Part shown: piece after piece, positions 1-7,667 of the stretch
Position numbering within the stretch: the stretch's first letter is position 1
How the letters are laid out: the number at the start of each line of letters is the position of its first letter
Assembly: GCF_025938155.1 (NCBI RefSeq)
Contig: NZ_JAPCZG010000003.1
Span: forward strand, 62,001-126,000
Reading direction: 5' to 3'
Source of the DNA: Novosphingobium sp. KCTC 2891
Lineage (GTDB): Bacteria > Pseudomonadota > Alphaproteobacteria > Sphingomonadales > Sphingomonadaceae
Length of the DNA: 64,000 bases
Translations under genes and position numbers: made by a program
The notes under the pieces: generated by a model
The model's database searches: none
What the model was told of the DNA's origin: nothing
Seen by the model: only the letters and a program-made list of their open reading frames with translations

Positions 1-111
1 TTGCGGGGCTGCACCGGCCGCAGCGGGCACGGGTGACGGCTGCTGCCCGGTCTGCGTCGGGCGGGTGCCCTTGAAAGAAATCGCGTCCATGATCTTGGAA
101 AAGATGCTCAT
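1..111 (-). CDS. DUF3597-like protein, N-terminal fragment
   Basis: Partial gene running off the left edge; only the first 37 codons are present. The translation begins MSIFSKIMDAISFK and continues into a Pro/Ala/Gln-rich stretch. That start resembles small DUF3597 proteins, which open with a short amphipathic segment, then a low-complexity linker and a C-terminal domain; that domain lies outside the window. An AGGAG Shine-Dalgarno sits 7 bases before the ATG on the minus strand, which supports this start. The function of the family is unknown. The family call rests on the N-terminus only. Confidence 0.6.
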   Translation of the reverse strand, partial: MSIFSKIMDAISFKGTRPTQTGQQPSPVPAAAGAAPQ

Positions 112-203
112 CGGTCGGCTCCTGTGCTGTCCACAGGCAACCGGTGGGAGTCCGGACCGGTTCCGGCTTGCATCGCGGGGCAGGCGCGGACTAACGCAGC
201 GCC

Positions 204-401
204 ATGCTCGACACCGCGCTTTCGCTGCTCATGCTCGTATCGCTCGCCCTGATCGGCGGGGCGATGATCCTGTGGCGCAAGGGCGAGCGCAAGCGCCCCG
301 CGCTGATGCTGGTGCTGGCGGCGGTGATGGCCCTGAACCTGGTGATCTGGACCTTGCCGACCACGCAGGGCGGCACGTTGGTGGCCGAAGCGCAGAAGTG
401 A
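204..401 (+). CDS. small two-helix membrane protein
   Basis: A 65-residue hydrophobic protein. Residues 4-24 and 34-52 look like two transmembrane helices separated by a basic loop (RKGERKR), with a short polar tail. By the positive-inside rule the loop would face the cytoplasm. No catalytic motif is visible and I do not recognise a characterised family, although small proteins of this shape are common in sphingomonads. It is divergent from the DUF3597-like gene and is followed by a strong bidirectional terminator. Codon use and the clean membrane pattern favour a real gene. Confidence 0.65.
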   Translation: MLDTALSLLMLVSLALIGGAMILWRKGERKRPALMLVLAAVMALNLVIWTLPTTQGGTLVAEAQK

Positions 402-415
402 TGCTGCGAAAGTGA

Positions 416-444
416 AAACGCCCGGCGGGTGAGGCCGGGCGTTT
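416..444. terminator. bidirectional terminator between convergent genes
   Basis: A perfect 11-bp inverted repeat (AAACGCCCGGC / GCCGGGCGTTT) with a 7-base loop. The A-rich and T-rich ends allow intrinsic termination in both directions, for the small membrane protein on the plus strand and the hydrolase on the minus strand. Confidence 0.8.
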
Positions 445-448
445 CAGG

Positions 449-1105
449 TCACTTGATCGGGCAATCCGGCGCGAGGCGCATGTCGAGGTAGTTGTCGACC
501 GAGCGCATCATCTCGTCCATCTCGTTCTCGAAGAAGTGGTTCGCGCGCGGCACTTCGTCGTGGTGGATGGTGATGTGCTTCTGCGTGCGCAGCTTGTCGA
601 CCAGCTTCTGCACCGCGTTCGGCGTCACCACCGTATCGGCATTGCCCTGCACGATGATGCCCGAGGCGGGGCACGGCGCGAGGAAGCTGAAATCGTACAT
701 GTTCGCGGGCGGCGCCACCGAGATGAAGCCGCGGATTTCGGGGCGGCGCATCAGCAGCTGCATTCCGATCAGCGCGCCGAACGAATAACCCGCGATCCAG
801 GTGGTGCTGGCTTCGGGGTGGATCGACTGCACCCAGTCGAGCGCGGCGGCGGCATCGGACAGTTCGCCGATGCCGTTGTCGAAGCTGCCCTGGCTGCGGC
901 CCACGCCGCGGAAATTGAAGCGAAGCGTCGCGAAACCGCGGTTCACGAAGGTCTTGTAAAGCGCCTGGGTGATCCGGTCGTTCATCGTGCCGCCCGCCTG
1001 CGGGTGGGGATGAAGGATCATCGCCACCGGCGCGCGCGGGCGCGATGCGGGCTGGAAACGACCTTCGAGACGACCTTCGGGACCGGGAAAGATGACTGCG
1101 GGCAT
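449..1105 (-). CDS. alpha/beta hydrolase (COG2945-like)
   Basis: A 218-residue alpha/beta hydrolase of the small cytoplasmic type. Visible features are HPHPQAGGTMN near residue 33 (oxyanion region), GYSFGA as nucleophile elbow with the catalytic Ser, NADTVV carrying the likely acid Asp, and a C-terminal NHFF with the catalytic His. The length matches the family. The reading frame stays open far upstream, across the cysteine desulfurase on the other strand; I start at MPAVIF because the conserved domain begins there and a promoter-like element lies just upstream. The substrate is unknown, with small esters or acyl compounds likely. It is divergent from the cysteine desulfurase genes. Confidence 0.85.
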   Translation of the reverse strand: MPAVIFPGPEGRLEGRFQPASRPRAPVAMILHPHPQAGGTMNDRITQALYKTFVNRGFATLRFNFRGVGRSQGSFDNGIGELSDAAAALDWVQSIHPEASTTWIAGYSFGALIGMQLLMRRPEIRGFISVAPPANMYDFSFLAPCPASGIIVQGNADTVVTPNAVQKLVDKLRTQKHITIHHDEVPRANHFFENEMDEMMRSVDNYLDMRLAPDCPIK

Positions 1106-1179
1106 CGTGTGTCCTGATGAAACTTGGTGGAGCGCCGCGCCGGCGCGAAACCGCCGGGGCTGGGAATTGAAGCAAGGGC

Positions 1180-1207
1180 TATATAGAAACGAGTGCTCCG
1201 AAAGCAA
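1180..1207 (-). promoter_or_regulatory. candidate promoter of the hydrolase gene
   Basis: On the minus strand TTGCTT (1207-1202) is followed after 16 bases by TATATA (1185-1180), a good -10 in a GC-rich genome. Transcription would start about 65 bases before the hydrolase ATG. TATATA is its own complement, so it might also serve the plus-strand gene; I see no matching -35 for that direction. Confidence 0.35.
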
Positions 1208-2284
1208 CGTTTGCGGGATTTCCTGTTGTCCGAAGGCTGCATTTACCTCGATTACGCGGCCACGACGCCGCTGCTGCCACAGGCGCGGGCCGCCATGGAC
1301 GAAGGATTCCGCCTCTGGGCGAACCCGTCCAGCCCGCACAAGGCGGGCCGCGCCGCGCGCGCCGCGCTGGAAGATGCGCGCTTGCGGGTGAAGGCCGCGC
1401 TGGGCTGGCAGGGCGAAGTGGTGTTCACCAGCGGCGCGAGCGAGGCGCTGGCGCTGGCCATCGGCCGGGCGAAGCTGCGCCGGCTGGTCGTCTCGGCCGT
1501 GGAACATGACGCGGTGTTGCGCCCTGCCGGTCCGGACGCGCTGCGGCTGCCGGTGGACGGGGCCGGACTGGTGGACTTGGCCGCGCTGGCGGCGGCGCTG
1601 GAACAGGGACCCGCGATTGTCGCCGTCCAGCAGGTCAACAGCGAGACGGGGGTGATCCAGCCGCTGGACGAGGTGGCCGCGCTGGTCCGCTCCGCCGGCG
1701 GCGTGCTGCTCTGCGATGCGGCGCAAGGCGCGGGCAAGATCGCGCTGCCCGATGCGGACCTGATCGCGCTTTCGGCGCACAAGTTCGGCGGCCCCATCGG
1801 CATCGGCGCCTTGCTGGTGCGCGATTTCGCCTTGCTCGATGCGCCCGGCGGGCAAGAGCGAGGCTATCGCGGCGGGACGGAGAATCTGCCCGGCGCGATG
1901 GCCATGGCGGCCGCGCTGGAGGCTGGAAATCAATGGCTCAAGTTCACTTCAGGTTTGCGAAAATCCTTGGAATTGCAGGTGGTTGAAGGTGGAGGCGAGG
2001 TGGTGGCCGCCGAAGCGCCGCGCCTTCCCGCGATCGGCGCCTACCGGATGCCGGGGGTGCCTTCGGCGGTGCAGCTGATCCGTTTCGACGGCATGGGACT
2101 GGCGGTTTCGGCGGGCAGCGCCTGCTCGTCGGGCAGCCTCAGGCCCAGTCACGTGCTGACCGCGATGGCCTACCCCGCGCTTGGCGAGGTGATCCGCGTC
2201 AGCCTGGGCCGCGAGACGACGGAGGGCCATGTGGCCGGTTTCGTGGCGGCGTGGCGTGAAATCGCGGGCGGGGCGCGCGCATGA
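1193..2284 (+). CDS. cysteine desulfurase (NifS/IscS family), first of a tandem pair
   Basis: PLP enzyme that removes sulfur from cysteine as an enzyme-bound persulfide for Fe-S cluster or thio-cofactor assembly. It shows the YLDYAATTP opening, His105 (VEHD) stacking on PLP, Lys197 in SAHKFGG as Schiff-base lysine, and catalytic Cys311 in SACSSG. At 363 residues it is slightly short for IscS (about 400). The GTG at 1193 gives this length; a TTG at 1226, eleven codons later and just before the conserved segment, is an alternative and would suit a transcript starting near the TATATA element. Its 3' end overlaps the next desulfurase by 4 bases (ATGA), so the two are translationally coupled. No IscU, HscA or HscB is adjacent. 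Confidence 0.9.
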   Translation: MLRKQRLRDFLLSEGCIYLDYAATTPLLPQARAAMDEGFRLWANPSSPHKAGRAARAALEDARLRVKAALGWQGEVVFTSGASEALALAIGRAKLRRLVVSAVEHDAVLRPAGPDALRLPVDGAGLVDLAALAAALEQGPAIVAVQQVNSETGVIQPLDEVAALVRSAGGVLLCDAAQGAGKIALPDADLIALSAHKFGGPIGIGALLVRDFALLDAPGGQERGYRGGTENLPGAMAMAAALEAGNQWLKFTSGLRKSLELQVVEGGGEVVAAEAPRLPAIGAYRMPGVPSAVQLIRFDGMGLAVSAGSACSSGSLRPSHVLTAMAYPALGEVIRVSLGRETTEGHVAGFVAAWREIAGGARA

Positions 2285-3360
2285 TCTATCTCGATTATCA
2301 GGCGACCACGCCGCTTGCCCCCGAAGCGCGCGAGGCGATGCTGCCGTGGCTGGCGGGGCCGGACGCACCGGGCTTCGCCAATCCGCACAGTTCGCACCGA
2401 TACGGCCGCGCGGCGGCGGCGGCGGTCGAGGCCGCGCGCGAATCCGTCGCTGCGCTGCTGCCGCCGGGTGGGCGCGTGGTTTTCACCTCGGGCGCGACCG
2501 AAGCGATCAACCTCGCCATCATCGGTTCCGGTCGCAAGCGGTTGGCGGTGTCCGCGATCGAACACGCAGCCGTGCTCGACACGGCCCGGTTCGTCGATCC
2601 GGCCACCGTGATCCTGCCGGTCGATGGCGCCGGCCTGGTCGCGCCGGATGCAGATATCCCCGAAGGCACCGGGCTGGTCGCGGCGATGCAGGTCAACAAC
2701 GAGATCGGCACGGTCCAGCCGGTCGCCGCGCTGGCGGAGCGCGCGCGGGCGATGGGCGCGCTGTTCCTGTGCGATGCGGTGCAGGGCGCGGGCAAGCTGG
2801 CCGCACCGGAAGGCGCGGATCTGATCGCGCTGTCGGCGCACAAGCTGCACGGCCCCAAGGGCATCGGCGCGCTGTGGGTGCGCGACGGGGTCGAACTCGC
2901 GCCGCTGATCCACGGCGGCGGGCAGGAGGGCGGCCTGCGGTCCGGCACGCTTTCGCCCGCGCTCTGCGCCGGGTTCGGCGTGGCGGCCCTCCTGTGCAAA
3001 ACCTGGTGGGAAAGCGATGGACAACATGTGGAAAGGCTGTGGCAAAAAGCCCGCGCGCTGTTCTCCGACTGGACGTTGAACGGCAGCGCGGAGCAGCGCT
3101 GGCACGGCAATCTCAACCTGCGCCGCGAAGGCCTCGACGTGGCGCGACTGTTGTCCGAATGCCGCACCGTGGCGATTTCCGCAGGCTCGGCCTGCGCCAG
3201 CGGGTCGGGCAGGCCCAGCCATGTCTTGCGTGCCCTCGGACTTTCGGACAGGGATGCCAGAACCGCGATCCGGATCGGCTTCGGACGCTATACCGGGGAA
3301 GATGAGCTGGAACGGGCCGCTGCGGCGATCAACGCCGCGGTGCGGGCGCAGGGAGTCTAG
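2281..3360 (+). CDS. cysteine desulfurase, second of a tandem pair
   Basis: A 359-residue paralogue of the preceding gene, opening directly at the conserved MIYLDYQATTP. It carries a PLP-stacking His in IEHA, Lys188 in SAHKLHG as PLP lysine, and Cys305 in SACASG as persulfide-forming residue. Both copies keep every catalytic residue, so neither is a decayed duplicate. Middle and C-terminal segments differ (for example PKGIGALW here and PIGIGALL in the first), so the duplication is old or one copy was acquired. The start codon lies inside the upstream gene and the ferredoxin follows after 2 bases, implying one operon for sulfur mobilisation and electron supply. Confidence 0.92.
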   Translation: MIYLDYQATTPLAPEAREAMLPWLAGPDAPGFANPHSSHRYGRAAAAAVEAARESVAALLPPGGRVVFTSGATEAINLAIIGSGRKRLAVSAIEHAAVLDTARFVDPATVILPVDGAGLVAPDADIPEGTGLVAAMQVNNEIGTVQPVAALAERARAMGALFLCDAVQGAGKLAAPEGADLIALSAHKLHGPKGIGALWVRDGVELAPLIHGGGQEGGLRSGTLSPALCAGFGVAALLCKTWWESDGQHVERLWQKARALFSDWTLNGSAEQRWHGNLNLRREGLDVARLLSECRTVAISAGSACASGSGRPSHVLRALGLSDRDARTAIRIGFGRYTGEDELERAAAAINAAVRAQGV

Positions 3361-3362
3361 CT

Positions 3363-3695
3363 ATGGTGAAGGTCACGTTCGTCACCGCCGAAGGGCAGCG
3401 GGTGGAGACCCGTGGCGAGGAAGGCCAGCGCCTGCTCGAACTCGGCCAGAATGCTGGCATGGCGCTCGAAGGCACGTGCGAGGGGCAGATGGCCTGCTCC
3501 ACCTGCCATGTCGTGATCGCCGCCGAATGGTTCGACCGGCTGCCGCCCGCCGTCGAGGACGAGGAAGACATGCTCGACCTTGCCGCCGGCGTAACCCGCA
3601 CCAGCCGCCTGTCGTGCCAGGTCGTTCTCACCGCGGACCTCGACGGGCTGGAAGTCCGCATTCCCGAAGAAGCGCGCGACATGCAGCGAGGCTGA
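3363..3695 (+). CDS. 2Fe-2S ferredoxin, adrenodoxin/Isc type
   Basis: A 110-residue electron carrier. Cysteines at 39, 45, 48 and 85 form the C-X5-C-X2-C...C pattern of adrenodoxin-type ferredoxins, with the typical HVVI after Cys48 and RLSCQV around the last ligand. In the Isc system such ferredoxins supply electrons for Fe-S assembly by reducing the cysteine desulfurase persulfide. Placement immediately after two desulfurases fits that job better than service to a cytochrome P450, and no P450 gene is near. The acidic helix around residues 64-72 (VEDEEDMLD) is the usual partner-docking surface. It is the last gene of its operon, followed by a terminator. Confidence 0.9.
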   Translation: MVKVTFVTAEGQRVETRGEEGQRLLELGQNAGMALEGTCEGQMACSTCHVVIAAEWFDRLPPAVEDEEDMLDLAAGVTRTSRLSCQVVLTADLDGLEVRIPEEARDMQRG

Positions 3696-3701
3696 GGCGA
3701 A

Positions 3702-3730
3702 GGCCCGGACACCGCAAGGGCATCCGGGCC
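3702..3730. terminator. bidirectional hairpin terminator
   Basis: Inverted repeat GGCCCGGA / TCCGGGCC with a 13-base loop, between the convergent ferredoxin and DJ-1/PfpI genes. There is no long T run, as is common in GC-rich genomes. Confidence 0.6.
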
Positions 3731-3758
3731 GTTCATTGCCGATTCGCGGGACCGAGGA

Positions 3759-4343
3759 TCAGAGTTCCTCGATTTCCTCGTCTTCTTCTTCCTCGTCGTC
3801 TTCCTCATCCACTTCGCCGCGCTCTTCCAGCGCGTCGATCAAGGCCTGCGCGAAGGCGGGGATGTCGTCGGGCTTGCGACTGGTGATGAAGTTGTCGTCG
3901 ATGACCACTTCCTCGTCGACCACTTCGGCACCCGCGTTTTCGAGATCGGTGCGAATCGAGGGCCAGCCGGTGACGGTGCGCCCGTCCAGCAGGTCGGCTT
4001 CGGCCAGCAACCACGGCGCGTGGCAGATCGCCGCGATCGGCTTGCCGGCGTCGTCGAAGTCCTCGATCAGCTGGATCACCCGTTCGTCCATGCGCAGGAC
4101 GTCCGGGTTCATCTGGCCGCCGGGGAGCATCAGGGCGTCGAAGTCCTCTGCCTCCACATCGTCCAGATCGGCATCGACGGGGACGGACTTGCCCCAGTCG
4201 CCGTGATTCCAGCCCTTGATCTCGCCGGACTTGGGACTGGCGACGACCGTCTTGATTCCGGCGGCTTCGAGGGCCTTCCGGGGTTCGATCAGCTCCGATT
4301 GTTCGAAACCGTCGGTAGCGATGATGAGCACGCGCTTGGCCAT
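3759..4343 (-). CDS. DJ-1/PfpI family protein with acidic tail
   Basis: A 194-residue class I glutamine amidotransferase-like protein of the YhbO/PfpI type, a family tied to stress response, protease or protein/nucleotide deglycase activity. Cys107 in AICHAPW is the nucleophile at the elbow, followed by its His; the acidic residue expected in the family is present near residue 17 (FEQSE). LPGG at 73-76 is also typical. The unusual part is the last ~20 residues, almost entirely Asp/Glu (EEDDEEEEDEEIEEL), beyond the normal fold. I start at MAKRVL, which has a GGAG element 8-9 bases upstream; a longer reading frame begins 13 codons earlier. It is divergent from parC. Confidence 0.88.
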   Translation of the reverse strand: MAKRVLIIATDGFEQSELIEPRKALEAAGIKTVVASPKSGEIKGWNHGDWGKSVPVDADLDDVEAEDFDALMLPGGQMNPDVLRMDERVIQLIEDFDDAGKPIAAICHAPWLLAEADLLDGRTVTGWPSIRTDLENAGAEVVDEEVVIDDNFITSRKPDDIPAFAQALIDALEERGEVDEEDDEEEEDEEIEEL

Positions 4344-4449
4344 GGGGGATTCTCCATCAGGAGGTGGGGAGTGCCCCGCCATAATGAGCGGCTTCCGTGA
4401 CAGTTCCGGAGTTCCCCACCGGCTATCCTGTTGCTAGGACGTTCCACCT

Positions 4450-6738
4450 ATGGCGATCACCACCGATGCCCACCCTGATCCGTTCGACGCCATCGTCGAC
4501 GCCCCGTTCGATTCCGCGCTGTCGGAACGCTATCTTGTCTATGCGCTGTCCACGATCACAGCGCGTTCGCTGCCCGATCTGCGCGATGGGCTGAAGCCGG
4601 TCCACCGCCGCCTGCTGTGGGCGATGCGCCAGCTGAAACTGGACGCCAACGGCGCTTTCAAGAAGTCCGCGCGCGTGGTCGGCGACGTGATCGGCAAGTA
4701 TCACCCGCACGGCGATGCCTCGGTCTACGATGCGATGGTCCGCCTCGCGCAGGATTTCGCGCTGCGTTATCCGCTGGTCGAAGGGCAGGGCAACTTCGGC
4801 AACATCGACGGCGATAACGCGGCCGCCTACCGCTATACCGAGGCGCGGCTGACGCGCACCGCGATGCGGCTGATGTCGGGGCTGGACGAAGGAACGGTGG
4901 AATTCCACCCGACCTACAACGGCGAGGAGGAAGAGCCGGAAATCTTCCCCGGCCTGTTCCCCAACCTGCTCGCCAATGGATCGAGCGGTATCGCCGTGGG
5001 CATGGCGACCAACATCCCCAGCCACAACGTGGCCGAGATCGTCGATGCCACGCTGCTGCTGATCGACAACCCGGCCGTCGAACACGCGCAGCTGATGGAA
5101 GTGTTTCACGGCCCGGACCTGCCGACCGGCGGCGTGGTGGTGGACAGCCCTGCCGCGATCTCGGCCGCCTATGAAAGCGGGCGCGGCGCGATTCGCGTGC
5201 GCGGGCGCTTTTCCACCGGCCGCGACGATGCGGGCCAGTGGGAAGACAGCGGCATCGAGAAGCTGGGCAGCGGCCAGTGGCAGCTGGTCGTGTCCGAAAT
5301 TCCCTACATGGTGCCCAAGGGGAAGCTGATCGAGCAGATCGCCGCGCTGATCGCGGACAAGAAGCTGCCGATCCTGGAGGACGTGCGCGATGAAAGCGAC
5401 GAGCAGATCCGCATCGTGCTCGTGCCCAAGAGCCGGAACGTCGATCCCGACCTGCTCAAGGAATCGCTCTATCGCCTGACCGACCTCGAATCGCGCTTCG
5501 GCCTCAATCTCAACGTGCTCGATGCACACCGCACGCCGGGCGTGCTGGGGTTGAAGCTGCTGCTGCAGGAATGGGTGATCAGCCAGATCGACATCCTGCT
5601 GCGCCGTTCGCAGCACCGGCTGGACAAGATCGCCGCGCGGCTCGAACTTCTCGATGGCTACATCATCGCCTATCTCAACCTCGACCGGATCATCGAGATC
5701 ATCCGCACCGAGGACGAGCCGAAGCCGTTGATGATGGCCGAGTTCGGCCTGACCGACCGGCAGGCCGAGGCAATTCTCAACATGCGTCTCCGCAGCTTGC
5801 GCAAGCTGGAGGAGATGGAACTGCGCAAGGAGCACGACGCGCTTCTGGCCGAGCAGGACGAACTCCAGAAGTTGCTCGACAATCCGGCGCGCCAGCGCAC
5901 CCGGCTGAAGCGCGACCTGAACGCTCTGCGCAAGGAATACGGCCCGGATACCGAGCTGGGCCGCCGCCGCACCACCATTGCCGAGGCGGCACCCACGCGC
6001 GAATTCAACATGGACGCGATGATCGAGAAGGAGCCGGTGACGGTGATCGTCTCGCAGCGCGGCTGGATCCGCGCGGCCAAGGGCCACGTTCCGCTCGACG
6101 GCGATTTCAAGTTCAAGGAAGGCGATGGCCCCGCCTACGCGCTCCACGCGCAGACCACCGACAAGCTGCTGGTGGCCGTGGACAGCGGGCGGTTCTACAC
6201 GCTGGGCGCCGACAAGCTGCCCGGCGCGCGCGGCTTTGGCGAACCGGTGCGGACGATGGTGGACATCGATCCCGACGCGCACATCGTGGCTGTGCTGATC
6301 TACAAGCCCAAGGGCCAGTTGCTGCTGGCGGCAGACACCGGGCGCGGCTTTGCGGCGGAAATGGACGAACTGCTGGCCGAGACGCGAAAAGGGCGCGGAG
6401 TGGTGACCACCAAGCCGGGGGTCAAGCTGACGATCGTGCGCGAGATCGCGCCCGAGCACGATCACGTCGCCGTGGTGGGCGAGAATCGCAAGCTGGTGAT
6501 CTTCGCGCTGAACGAAGTGCCGATCCTGGCCAAGGGGCAGGGGGTGACCTTGCAGCGCTACCGCGATGGAGGCCTGTCCGACGCCATCACGCTCAAGCTG
6601 GAAGACGGCCTGACGTGGGCGATGGGCGGCGACAGCGGGCGCACCCGCGTCGAGAAGGACCTGCTGCCGTGGAAGGTGGCGCGCGGCGCGGCCGGGCGGC
6701 TGCCGCCCAACGGTTTCCCCCGCGACAACAAGTTCTGA
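4450..6738 (+). CDS. parC: DNA topoisomerase IV subunit A
   Basis: The DNA-cleaving subunit that decatenates sister chromosomes together with ParE. At 762 residues it matches alphaproteobacterial ParC and is shorter than GyrA. The N-terminal winged helix holds the quinolone region [12 protein letters not shown] and the catalytic Tyr129 in YRYTEARL. A coiled coil follows around residues 440-500, then a degenerate C-terminal beta-pinwheel (residues ~515-740) lacking the canonical GyrA box, as expected for a decatenase. Position 90, equivalent to the quinolone-contacting Ser of E. coli GyrA/ParC, is Ala. The ATG is preceded by a weak ribosome-binding region. It is divergent from the DJ-1 gene by 106 bases. 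Confidence 0.95.
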   Translation: MAITTDAHPDPFDAIVDAPFDSALSERYLVYALSTITARSLPDLRDGLKPVHRRLLWAMRQLKLDANGAFKKSARVVGDVIGKYHPHGDASVYDAMVRLAQDFALRYPLVEGQGNFGNIDGDNAAAYRYTEARLTRTAMRLMSGLDEGTVEFHPTYNGEEEEPEIFPGLFPNLLANGSSGIAVGMATNIPSHNVAEIVDATLLLIDNPAVEHAQLMEVFHGPDLPTGGVVVDSPAAISAAYESGRGAIRVRGRFSTGRDDAGQWEDSGIEKLGSGQWQLVVSEIPYMVPKGKLIEQIAALIADKKLPILEDVRDESDEQIRIVLVPKSRNVDPDLLKESLYRLTDLESRFGLNLNVLDAHRTPGVLGLKLLLQEWVISQIDILLRRSQHRLDKIAARLELLDGYIIAYLNLDRIIEIIRTEDEPKPLMMAEFGLTDRQAEAILNMRLRSLRKLEEMELRKEHDALLAEQDELQKLLDNPARQRTRLKRDLNALRKEYGPDTELGRRRTTIAEAAPTREFNMDAMIEKEPVTVIVSQRGWIRAAKGHVPLDGDFKFKEGDGPAYALHAQTTDKLLVAVDSGRFYTLGADKLPGARGFGEPVRTMVDIDPDAHIVAVLIYKPKGQLLLAADTGRGFAAEMDELLAETRKGRGVVTTKPGVKLTIVREIAPEHDHVAVVGENRKLVIFALNEVPILAKGQGVTLQRYRDGGLSDAITLKLEDGLTWAMGGDSGRTRVEKDLLPWKVARGAAGRLPPNGFPRDNKF

Positions 6739-6811
6739 ACCGGGCGCGCAAAGCGACCTGAACGAACCGCCGGCTTGCCCCAAGTTCGGACTCGACCTGT
6801 TTCGCACTTCT

Positions 6812-6829
6812 GTTAAGCGCCCGCTTAAC
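6812..6829. promoter_or_regulatory. 18-bp palindrome upstream of the SDR gene
   Basis: GTTAAGCG-CC-CGCTTAAC is a perfect 8-bp dyad with a 2-base centre, ending 23 bases before the GTG of the SDR gene. Its size and symmetry suit a TetR- or MarR-type operator. It could instead act as a parC terminator, but it lacks a T run and its central AT-rich half-sites favour protein binding. No regulator gene is adjacent. Confidence 0.4.
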
Positions 6830-6852
6830 CGGAAGCATCGAGGGAGAGACTA

Positions 6853-7626
6853 GTGGAGAAGCCGCGTTATTCGCTGGAAGGTCGCATCGCGCTGATCACC
6901 GGGGCATCGTCGGGTCTCGGCGCGCACTTCGCCCGGCTTTATGCGGCAGCGGGTGCGGCGGTGGTCATCGGCGCACGCCGCGCCGAACGCATTGCCTCGC
7001 TCGCGCAGGAAATTCAGGCTGCGGGCGGCCGCGCGCTGGCGGTATCGATGGATGTGACCGACGAAGCTTCGATCATTGCCGCTTTCGATGCGGCCGAGGC
7101 CGAAATCGGGACGCCCGACGTGGTCCTGGCCAATGCCGGCATCGTCGAGGCGGGCCGTTCGATCGACCTGCCGGCAGAAGCGATGCGCCGCGTGGTCGAT
7201 ACCAATTTCAACGGCGTGTGGCTGACCGCGCGGGAAGGCGCGCGGCGCATGATCAAGGCAGGCTCGAAGGAAACCGAGCGCGGGCGGATCATCCTGACCG
7301 GCTCGATCACTGCCGACATGACCGGGCAAGGCGATGCCGCCTATGCCGCCAGCAAGGCGGGCGTTGTCCACCTCGGTCGCCAGTTCGCGCGCGAATGGGC
7401 GCGGTCCGGGATCAACGTCAACACGATCCAGCCGGGCTACATCCGCACCGAGATCGACGGCGAATGGTTCGACAGCGAAGGCGGCAAGGCGCAGATCGCC
7501 AGCTGGCCGCGCCGCCGGCTGACCGATATCTCGGCGCTGGACGATATGATGCTGTTCTTCGCGTCGGATGCCTCGCGCTTCGTCACCGGATCGCACATCT
7601 CGATCGACGACGGCCAGTCGCTGTAA
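6853..7626 (+). CDS. short-chain dehydrogenase/reductase
   Basis: A 257-residue classical SDR, NAD(P)-dependent. The Rossmann signature TGASSGLG lies near residues 16-23, NAG near residue 94, and the catalytic triad is Ser151, Tyr164 and Lys168 in the canonical spacing. GAR after the second strand suggests NADP preference. The C-terminus GSHISIDDGQSL is typical of hydroxyacyl or hydroxysteroid-type dehydrogenases, but the substrate cannot be assigned. The start is GTG with AGGGAGAG upstream. It stands alone, with a palindrome before it and a terminator after it. Confidence 0.88.
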   Translation: MEKPRYSLEGRIALITGASSGLGAHFARLYAAAGAAVVIGARRAERIASLAQEIQAAGGRALAVSMDVTDEASIIAAFDAAEAEIGTPDVVLANAGIVEAGRSIDLPAEAMRRVVDTNFNGVWLTAREGARRMIKAGSKETERGRIILTGSITADMTGQGDAAYAASKAGVVHLGRQFAREWARSGINVNTIQPGYIRTEIDGEWFDSEGGKAQIASWPRRRLTDISALDDMMLFFASDASRFVTGSHISIDDGQSL

Positions 7627-7635
7627 GTAAAGCAC

Positions 7636-7665
7636 GGTTCGCGCAGCGCAGAGGCTGCGCGAACC
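7636..7665. terminator. bidirectional hairpin terminator
   Basis: A perfect 11-bp inverted repeat (GGTTCGCGCAG / CTGCGCGAACC) with an 8-base loop, between the convergent SDR and DsbD-type genes. Confidence 0.65.
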
Positions 7666-7667
7666 CC

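Noticed and set aside
4423..6807. Open frame of 794 codons opposite parC
   Set aside because: ParC is conserved along its whole length on the other strand; the antisense frame has no recognisable motif.
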